DNA of 64,000 nt from the NCBI RefSeq assembly GCF_022267325.1, contig NZ_JAIZBG010000001.1, forward strand, positions 1,616,001-1,680,000, in the 5' to 3' direction. Shown here in pieces: positions 46,260 to 64,000 of this stretch. Each line of letters starts with the position of its first letter. Within the stretch, counting starts at the first letter, position 1. Both the position numbers and the translations under genes were made by a program. The notes under the pieces are model-generated. The model was not told the origin of the DNA and ran no database searches. It saw only the letters and a list, made by a program, of their open reading frames with translations. The DNA is from Leptospira sanjuanensis (GTDB taxonomy: Bacteria > Spirochaetota > Leptospiria > Leptospirales > Leptospiraceae).

Positions 46260-47051
46260 TCAAGTTCGTTTTGCGATGACGGACCAAGTCCCGTTGATAC
46301 GATTTACTTGCAGGGAAAGATCGTAGAGTTCGTTCAGATTCTTTTCCGTAAAACATTCTTCGATCGGGCCAGTGTGAACGACCTTGCCTTCTTTGAGCAA
46401 AACCGCCTTCGAATAAAACTCGGGAATCTCTTCGGGCCGATGGGTGATATAAAGAGAAGTGAACTTTCTTTTGGAATGGTATTCCTTCAAAAATCCTATA
46501 AAATCCTCTCGAGCCGTAAGATCCAGGGAAGAGCAGGGTTCGTCTAAAATCAAGAGATCCGGTTCGCTTACAAGGCTCCGTAGAAACAGAGCCTTCTTCT
46601 TTTCTCCGGAGGAAAGCGTCCCGTAAAACTGGTCTTTCTTGGAAATTAAATTCGATTCTTCTAATATACGAAGGGCTTTGGATTCTTCCTCGGGACTCGG
46701 GTCGCGATAGTATCCGATCGTATGGAAAAGTCCCGTTAATACGACATCCAATAAGGTAAGTTTTCGTTGGAGGGAATTCTCCTGTTGGGAAGCGTCCAAG
46801 ATTCCGATCCGTTTGCGAAGGTCTTGGATCGCAGTTTCTCCGTAGGTTTCGTGAAACAATCGGATCGTTCCGGAAGTCGCCCAAATCATCCCGTAGATCA
46901 GATTGACCAGCGTGCTTTTTCCGGCTCCGTTTCTTCCGAGAAGAACGCAGTGTTCGTTTTCTTCGATCGAAAAACTGACCCGATCCAGGATCGTTTTTCC
47001 GGTGGGTTTGTAACTGACTTCCTCTATGGATAATAAGGAATCGATTTTCAA
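46260..47051 (-). CDS. ABC transporter ATP-binding protein
   Basis: A 263-residue ABC ATPase. Walker A is LLGRNGAGKSTLVNLI near residue 38, the signature loop is TLSSGEKKKALFLRSL, Walker B is LLILDEPCSSLDL, and the switch His is in LYITHRPEEIP. The pattern resembles single-domain ATPases of the ModF/YlmA type. No membrane or binding-protein gene is adjacent, so the transporter partner is not seen, or it may act otherwise. It starts 6 bp after the ATPase-HDOD gene stop. Confidence 0.88.
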   Translation of the reverse strand: MKIDSLLSIEEVSYKPTGKTILDRVSFSIEENEHCVLLGRNGAGKSTLVNLIYGMIWATSGTIRLFHETYGETAIQDLRKRIGILDASQQENSLQRKLTLLDVVLTGLFHTIGYYRDPSPEEESKALRILEESNLISKKDQFYGTLSSGEKKKALFLRSLVSEPDLLILDEPCSSLDLTAREDFIGFLKEYHSKRKFTSLYITHRPEEIPEFYSKAVLLKEGKVVHTGPIEECFTEKNLNELYDLSLQVNRINGTWSVIAKRT

Positions 47052-47057
47052 ACGGCT

Positions 47058-48539
<1,482 letters not shown>

Positions 48540-48662
48540 CTGGGGGCCTTTTCCGGTACAATTTTTTCTATGTTTCGCAAATAAATCCAGCCTTTCCGAA
48601 AAACCTTGTCCGGGGTCTTTGGTATTCTTTCTTTCAGATCCGGAAGGATGTGGGAGGGAGAA

Positions 48663-48872
48663 ATGGTTGTGGCTAAAGAAACCGAAACTGAAATCGAGCG
48701 GCAACTGCGGTATTTTCTGGAAGAGAAGTTGGAAGGAATTCTGGATGAGGCCCGGAAGGTAAAAAAAAGGCGTCAGGAGGTCTTACACGGCAAATTGACT
48801 TCCAAACCCGATTCGGAAATCCCTCCAACCGGGGATGTTGCAGAAGAGAGACAGTTGAAGCTTTGGGAATAG
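48663..48872 (+). CDS. Small helical protein of unknown function
   Basis: A 69-residue charged protein. The ATG at 48663 is directly after GGGAGGGAGAA, a strong ribosome site, which selects it over upstream starts. The sequence ETEIERQLRYFLEEKLEGIL and DEARKVKKRRQEVLHGKL suggests one or two helices, possibly a coiled coil. It is divergent from the ATPase-HDOD gene. No family recognised. Confidence 0.6.
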   Translation: MVVAKETETEIERQLRYFLEEKLEGILDEARKVKKRRQEVLHGKLTSKPDSEIPPTGDVAEERQLKLWE

Positions 48873-48944
48873 GTTGGGTCTCAAAGAATGAGAACATAAT
48901 AAAAAAGATGGACAGTCCTGGAAGCGATTCTTAGGATTGAACCA

Positions 48945-49199
48945 ATGGACAATAGCTTCTTTTCAGAAAGCGAAAACGGCCAGGGTTTCCCCGTAAAACG
49001 GGACATTCTCGATATCATGGATTCATATCGATATATGAATTCTTCCTATTTCTTTGATTTTCTTTCCGATGGACGCTGGGACCACGGTACCGGCTGGATT
49101 GAAAAGAATATGAGCGGGGCCGATTGGTCTACGCGTTATGTTCCGGAGAGCATCGAACGCTATAAAAAGCAGACAAAACGTTCTCGAAAATCTCTGTAA
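48945..49199 (+). CDS. Small protein of unknown function
   Basis: An 84-residue soluble protein. It is rich in aromatic and polar residues (DSYRYMNSSYFFDFLSDGRW, DHGTGWIEKNMSGADW) and ends in a basic tail KKQTKRSRKS. No signal or membrane helix. It follows the previous small gene by 72 bp on the same strand. AGGATTGAACC lies before the ATG. No family recognised. Confidence 0.5.
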   Translation: MDNSFFSESENGQGFPVKRDILDIMDSYRYMNSSYFFDFLSDGRWDHGTGWIEKNMSGADWSTRYVPESIERYKKQTKRSRKSL

Positions 49200-49419
49200 G
49201 AAATTTCACATCTCTCTTTCGTCTAACGTTCTTAAGTTTAAGGACGTTGGGGTGGCTCTTTAGTCGCCCCGATTCTACTTTGATTAACAATCGAGCGTTC
49301 GTATTCATTCCGAATACAAACAAGGCCGGTAGAACGATGTGAAAATCATTCGGTGATCTACATCCAAGCGAACGATCGGCGGCGTTTGAGTAACGGCCGC
49401 CGTTACAGGGAAACGAATC

Positions 49420-50268
<849 letters not shown>

Positions 50269-50356
50269 AGTTATTCTGGTCCGATGGAATTCTTACTAAT
50301 TTATATCGGCCTTTGAAAGCCGGAAATTAGGTTGGGAAAGTCGTTTTTTGTAAAAA

Positions 50357-50707
50357 TTACCGTTTTCGGTTATTTTCGTCAACGTGAACTACTTTCGGAG
50401 AGTAGTCGGCGGGAAGTTCTTTTTCTTCCACTTGGGCATAAGTGATGATGATGACTTTGTCGCCTTTCATCCCGAGTCTTGCGGCCGCTCCGTTCAAACA
50501 GATTTCTCCGGAACCGCGTTTTCCCTCGATGATGTAGGTTTCGAAACGGGCGCCGTTGTTTACGTTCACTACGGAAACTTTCTCATATACGCGCATTCCT
50601 GCCGCGTCTACGAGATCCATATCTACGGTCAGACTGCCTTCGTAGTTTAGATCCGCGTCCGTGACCGTAGCCCGGTGGATTTTACCTTTCATTACGGTTA
50701 TCTGCAT
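50357..50707 (-). CDS. panD: Aspartate 1-decarboxylase
   Basis: A 116-residue pyruvoyl enzyme making beta-alanine for pantothenate and CoA. The self-cleavage site is YEGS at residues 22-25 (Gly24-Ser25), following [53 protein letters not shown] and YAQVEEKEL complete the family pattern. It starts 12 bp before the downstream end of the Panacea-like gene, same strand. Confidence 0.94.
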   Translation of the reverse strand: MQITVMKGKIHRATVTDADLNYEGSLTVDMDLVDAAGMRVYEKVSVVNVNNGARFETYIIEGKRGSGEICLNGAAARLGMKGDKVIIITYAQVEEKELPADYSPKVVHVDENNRKR

Positions 50708-50719
50708 TTTACGGTCCCG

Positions 50720-51262
<543 letters not shown>

Positions 51263-51265
51263 CTT

Positions 51266-51925
<660 letters not shown>

Positions 51926-51993
51926 GTTCAAAACCGTTTTTATTCTCAAGAGAAAACCTCATTTCTTCCGATTGGTTGGTTAGAGGTCTCAGA

Positions 51994-53145
<1,152 letters not shown>

Positions 53146-53154
53146 GATAGAAAC

Positions 53155-54069
53155 GTGGAAATCCGATCCAGACTTTCCGGAAATATTCTCAAGCTCAAGC
53201 TGCGGGGCCGATTGGATTCGGCGAGCGCGGAGGATTTTTATTCTTATCTTAAATCCAAATGGGAAGAAGGAATCCGCAAATTCTTATTTTCCTGCGAGGA
53301 ATTGGAATACATCGAATCCGAAGGGATCAGCGTTCTCGCGAGATTCGAAAATTTTCTGAAAAGCAGGGGAGCTTCTTCCGCCTATTGCGCGTTCAACGAA
53401 GAATGCAAAACCCTTCTCAGCTTTTTGGGATTCGGCAAGTCGATCGCGTTCTTTGAGGATCCGACTCGAGCGGAAGAATATCTTTCTCTCATCAAGATTC
53501 AGGATCAGAGAAGTTCTAAGGGAGCGCCGAGCGCGATTTCCAAAATCAAAAAGAATTCTCCCGTTCAATTCTATTCTTCCGGATCGCAGAAAATTTCCGG
53601 TTCCGGCGGTTCGCATTCGATTTATATTCCCGAGATTCAAACCGTTCCCGAAACGGAAAACGTTTCGGATTCCGGTTCTTCCTCGGAATTTGCTAAACCG
53701 ACATCCTTTGCCGGATCTTCCGGACTCGCGAGTCAGTCGCAGAGATTGCAGGCGTTCTTAAACGATGAGAAAGAAGAAACGACTTCTTCCGATGAATCGG
53801 CAGGCCCAGCGCATTCGGGTGCTTCTTCCGAGTCGAACGCGGGAGCCGTAAGAAGTGAAGGGGCCGACGTTTACTCGGCAAAGTCCGCGTTGGAGAAGGC
53901 GATCCGCACCGAAAAGAATTTTCCGAAGCGGATCATTTATTGCGGCGCTTGTTCTTCCCGGATCCGAGTTTCCAAACCGGGAAGATATCAATGTCCGGCA
54001 TGTCAGATTCAGTTTGACCTAAACGCCATGGGCGGAGTTCGATACCTAGAAAAACTTCTAGGACCCTGA
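53155..54069 (+). CDS. STAS-domain protein with C-terminal zinc ribbon
   Basis: A 304-residue protein. The N-terminal ~105 residues are a STAS domain (LKLKLRGRLDSASAEDFYSY, YIESEGISVLARF), as in anti-sigma antagonists; the usual phospho-Ser position reads ESEGIS. A long Ser/Gly-rich linker (about 125-250) follows. The C-terminus holds a four-Cys ribbon, YCGACSSRI with YQCPACQIQF. It starts GTG, 9 bp after the membrane sensor-like gene, so the two may work together; murJ starts 3 bp later. Confidence 0.76.
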   Translation: MEIRSRLSGNILKLKLRGRLDSASAEDFYSYLKSKWEEGIRKFLFSCEELEYIESEGISVLARFENFLKSRGASSAYCAFNEECKTLLSFLGFGKSIAFFEDPTRAEEYLSLIKIQDQRSSKGAPSAISKIKKNSPVQFYSSGSQKISGSGGSHSIYIPEIQTVPETENVSDSGSSSEFAKPTSFAGSSGLASQSQRLQAFLNDEKEETTSSDESAGPAHSGASSESNAGAVRSEGADVYSAKSALEKAIRTEKNFPKRIIYCGACSSRIRVSKPGRYQCPACQIQFDLNAMGGVRYLEKLLGP

Positions 54070-54072
54070 TCG

Positions 54073-55668
<1,596 letters not shown>

Positions 55669-55673
55669 AAGAA

Positions 55674-55895
55674 ATGAAACTCACGATTCACGTTAAACCG
55701 AACTCGAAAAAGGTTTTTTTGAGAAAGGAAGGAGACGGATCGATTACGGTGGCGGTTCGAGAACCGGCTCTCGAGGGAAAGGCGAACGCCGCCGTTATCG
55801 CGGCCTTATCCGAAGAGCTGGGAGTTCCGAAAAAGAAAATTCGGATTCTTTCCGGAGAGAAAGGAAAAAAGAAAACGATTGAAATCGAACCCTAA
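55674..55895 (+). CDS. DUF167/YggU family protein
   Basis: A 73-residue small protein of the YggU family. KLTIHVKPNSKKVFL, REPALEGKANAAVIAALSEEL and KKKIRILSGEKGKKKTIEI match the family almost end to end. Function is not established. ATG at 55674 gives the standard N-terminus and lies 5 bp after murJ; an upstream frame inside murJ is ignored. Confidence 0.88.
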   Translation: MKLTIHVKPNSKKVFLRKEGDGSITVAVREPALEGKANAAVIAALSEELGVPKKKIRILSGEKGKKKTIEIEP

Positions 55896-55914
55896 GAATT
55901 GTTTTCCTATCAGA

Positions 55915-61557
<5,643 letters not shown>

Positions 61558-61637
61558 TCTTTGATTCGGAAGATTTTGTTAAGCGAAGTGGGTCGAAACA
61601 AATCGTTCGCTTTATCGAAAAAATCTAACACGCATAT

Positions 61638-63770
61638 TTAAGACCGTTTCCAATTGATCCCGATTACGGAGATGTCGTCTTGTTTGGAAACTCCGGACAA
61701 GAATTTTTCTTGTTCGCTTAGAATCGAATCGATTCCTTCCCGAATCGACTGCGTGTTTAAGGAATGAATCAGACTTTCCACTCGCTCCTCGCCGAACTCC
61801 TCTTTATGCACGTTCCATTGTTCCACAAGACCGTCCGTAAACAACACGAGTTTCGAATCGGGGGAAATTTTTACGTCCTTGGAAGTGTATTGTGTTTTCG
61901 AAACGGCTCCGATGATTCTTCCCGTCTTTTCGAGTTTTTGAATTCCTTCCGGTCCGATCAGATATTGAGGAATATGACCGGCGGACGCATAACGCACGTT
62001 ACCCGAATTCGTGTCTATGTCCAAAACGATGCATGTGAAGAATTGATTCAAATTTTTGAATGTATGCAGGAACTCGTTGTTGAGGTGATATAGAATTTCC
62101 GTAACGCTGTAGATTCCTCGTTTGAGCGATTCGTAGATGGCCTTGATCGCCATCGTAATCAAGGCTGCTTGTATCCCGTGTCCGGTCGCGTCCGCGAGAA
62201 AAACGCGGGTCAAACCGGGGCGCAGTTCCATGATGTCGAAAAAGTCGCCTCCCACTTCGCTTAACGGAAGATAGCGGACGATGACCTCGAGTTCGCCTAA
62301 GGTTCTATCCTTATGGGAGATGATTCCGGATTGGATTTTTTTCGCCGTGGAAAGGTCGTTTTGGATGAGGTTCAAATTTTCCTCGAGTTCTTTGGCGAGA
62401 ACTTCCTTTTCCTTGATATTCAATCGGATCTTTCCGAGGACGGAATTGTATCGTTCCGCGATCTGTCCGACTTCGGTGAACGGTTCGATCGAAAGATCCT
62501 TGCTCAAATCTCCCGTTCGTTTTTGATATTCCATCTCCAAAAAAAGATCGATGAGTTCGGTCGTAGCTCTGTGTTCCGTATAATTGAGTCCTTTGTGTTC
62601 GTTTTGTTCTGAAACGCGAAAGCGGAAAAAACGATTGATCGCGCTCAAAACGACATAGCTCAATCCGAATGCCAAGGCTCCGCAGGAAAGAATTCCGATC
62701 GACTGAACGAAAATCTGATGGGAGCGGGACAAGCCCGTTCCTAAAATTTCGGAATTTCCGAAAATTCCCACCGCGAGCGTTCCCCATATACCCGCTGTTA
62801 GGTGAACCGGAATCGCACCGACCGCGTCGTCGATTTTCAACCTATCCAAAAGGGATCTGGATTCGAACATAAGAATTCCCGCAACAAATCCGATGATTAC
62901 GGAATCGATCGAGTTGACCGCGTGACAGGATGCGGTGATCGCAACCAATCCGGCAAGGGCGCCGTTTAAGGGGAGAGTGGCTTCCGCATATTGAAGACGA
63001 ATCCATCCATAAATCAAAGAGGACGCCATACCGCTGACGGCTGCGAACATAGTGTTGACGATGATCTTAGGAACCGCTCCGGTGAACGCCAATGTGCTTC
63101 CACCGTTAAAGCCGATCCAACCGAGCCATAAGATCAACGTGCCGAGCATCGCCAATGGAAGATTGTGTCCCGTGATATTTCGGATCGAGCCGTCTTCCGC
63201 ATATCTTCCCGAACGATTGCCGAGAATTTTCATCGCCGCAAGTCCGACCCAACCGCCCACGCTGTGAACCGCGGTCGAACCCGCAAAGTCGACAAAGCCC
63301 ATCTTGCCCAACCAACCGGTTGTCGTTTCCCAATGAGAGAGATCCTTTCCCCAAACCCAATGACCGAATACGGGATAGATGATCGCCGATATGACCGCGG
63401 TTACTACGATGTACGCGCCGAACTTCATCCGTTCCGCGACCGCGCCGGAAACGATCGTTGCCGCCGTTCCGCAAAACATAAGTTGGAATAAGAAGAAGAC
63501 CGCTACGTTCGGATTTTCAGCGGAGAACTCGGGGAAGAATGTGTCGATGCCTAAAAAACCGTCCGCGCTTTTGCCGAACATAAAACCGAAGCCGATCGCG
63601 TAAAAGATCAAGGTTGCGATGCCGAAGTCCGTGATGTTTTTGATCGCGACATTGATCGAATTCTTCGTTCTTGTCAAACCGGACTCGAGACAAAGAAACC
63701 CCGCTTGCATAAAGAACACAAGTCCGGAGGAAAGAATGATCCAAAGAATGTCGAAATTCGTTTTAGGCAT
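61638..63770 (-). CDS. Ammonium transporter fused to SpoIIE/PP2C-type phosphatase
   Basis: A 710-residue fusion. Residues 1-385 are an Amt/Mep/Rh channel with about 11 membrane helices; the two pore histidines are His169 (STAVHSVGGW) and His323 (IPVHLTAGIW), and GWIGFNGGS and FCGTAATIVSGAVAERM are typical. A linker with a HAMP-like stretch (about 420-450, TEVGQIAERYNSVLGKI) and a coiled coil (455-485) leads to a SpoIIE phosphatase at 490-707: EVGGDFFDI, LADATGHGIQAAL, LFTDGLVEQWN and QDDISVI supply metal-binding Asps. It plausibly senses ammonium flux and dephosphorylates a STAS protein (inference). Confidence 0.9.
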   Translation of the reverse strand: MPKTNFDILWIILSSGLVFFMQAGFLCLESGLTRTKNSINVAIKNITDFGIATLIFYAIGFGFMFGKSADGFLGIDTFFPEFSAENPNVAVFFLFQLMFCGTAATIVSGAVAERMKFGAYIVVTAVISAIIYPVFGHWVWGKDLSHWETTTGWLGKMGFVDFAGSTAVHSVGGWVGLAAMKILGNRSGRYAEDGSIRNITGHNLPLAMLGTLILWLGWIGFNGGSTLAFTGAVPKIIVNTMFAAVSGMASSLIYGWIRLQYAEATLPLNGALAGLVAITASCHAVNSIDSVIIGFVAGILMFESRSLLDRLKIDDAVGAIPVHLTAGIWGTLAVGIFGNSEILGTGLSRSHQIFVQSIGILSCGALAFGLSYVVLSAINRFFRFRVSEQNEHKGLNYTEHRATTELIDLFLEMEYQKRTGDLSKDLSIEPFTEVGQIAERYNSVLGKIRLNIKEKEVLAKELEENLNLIQNDLSTAKKIQSGIISHKDRTLGELEVIVRYLPLSEVGGDFFDIMELRPGLTRVFLADATGHGIQAALITMAIKAIYESLKRGIYSVTEILYHLNNEFLHTFKNLNQFFTCIVLDIDTNSGNVRYASAGHIPQYLIGPEGIQKLEKTGRIIGAVSKTQYTSKDVKISPDSKLVLFTDGLVEQWNVHKEEFGEERVESLIHSLNTQSIREGIDSILSEQEKFLSGVSKQDDISVIGINWKRS

Positions 63771-64000
63771 CTGCGTCTTGTATGATTCAGACGAGAAAAG
63801 TTTGCAAGAATCATTTTGCGAATTCGATTTTCGGTTTAAAGAAAGGGAAGAATCGAAAGCGAAAATAACGTTATACTATGCTTATAAACCGGGCATTCTG
63901 ATTTGAACCGCGTCAGAAAAGCCAGTTTTAAAGCTCGGTCTTTGGACGCGGGTCTTATTCGTTTCCGAGCCCCGATCCGGATATAGGCAATAGTCCGAAG

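Noticed and set aside
46090..46884. 264-codon open frame on the minus strand overlapping the ABC ATPase
   Set aside because: It is in a different frame of the ATPase gene, whose Walker motifs are clear, and has low-complexity Arg/Ser-rich sequence without protein features.
49379..49405. G/C-rich inverted repeat after the exported protein at 49420
   Set aside because: Hairpin potential is clear, but there is no T-run, so a terminator is not supported.
63619..63906. 95-codon plus-strand frame at the right end
   Set aside because: Mostly antisense to the Amt domain; the remaining part has no features. No complete gene is seen between 63771 and the window end.

Overview
The window reads as a chromosomal segment of a Leptospira species, probably of the pathogenic group (inference). 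The reasons are a leptospiral DUF1564 protein, the rfbC-D-B-A order next to glycosyltransferases at the edge of an O-antigen locus, frequent TTG/GTG starts, glycolytic genes set among two-component genes, and short GGAACTCC-type intergenic motifs. No tRNA, rRNA or CRISPR array was seen.

Layout. 1-790: the right end of an IS66-family element whose terminus lies inside a truncated IS5-type transposase gene. 900-9190: the end of a surface polysaccharide cluster, starting with an AT-rich pair (glycosyltransferase and RgpF-like protein), then the four dTDP-L-rhamnose genes and three more GT2 glycosyltransferases. 9390-13830: a DASS transporter, a 22-copy TTCC microsatellite, a VapBC-type toxin-antitoxin pair, a YdeI/OmdA-like protein and a CapA-like putative lipoprotein. 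13840-28085: a dense plus-strand housekeeping stretch, with rpsF-ssb-rpsR-rplI-dnaB (behind a candidate S6:S18 leader), aspS, phoH-pgpH-ybeY-recO, then argS-cinA and a beta-propeller-like protein. 28210-34890 (minus): gap-pgk with its own terminator, then tpiA-secG-exported protein-histidine kinase-response regulator/ATPase ending at another terminator. 35340-37890 (minus): a PAS-PAS kinase with a CheY-like regulator, and a signal peptidase I homologue lacking both catalytic residues. 38000-45510: gamma-carbonic-anhydrase-like protein, an archaeal-type (type II) GAPDH homologue, cysK, DUF1564 and MpaB-like genes, a short topA, and a small secreted protein. 45660-53150: SRPBCC protein, ABC ATPase, an ATPase-HDOD protein, small unknowns, panD, a Panacea-like protein, lipB and a membrane sensor-like protein. 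53150-63770: STAS/zinc-ribbon protein, murJ, a DUF167 protein, a 1,880-residue aromatic-repeat secreted protein, and an ammonium transporter fused to a SpoIIE-type phosphatase.

How genes work together. The rml genes make dTDP-L-rhamnose, which the adjacent glycosyltransferases and the RgpF homologue could use for O-antigen. The ribosomal/replication and phoH-recO clusters are common bacterial neighbourhoods. Many signalling parts are of the partner-switching kind (SpoIIE phosphatase on an Amt channel, STAS protein, anti-sigma-like ATPase domains on a response regulator and on an HDOD protein), although they are not in one operon.

Most unusual items: the Amt-SpoIIE fusion, the giant aromatic-repeat protein, the signal peptidase pseudo-enzyme, the second (type II) GAPDH, the 88-bp TTCC tract, the degenerate HIGH motif of ArgRS, and two adjacent housekeeping genes (phoH, ybeY) that appear to need non-ATG/GTG/TTG starts.
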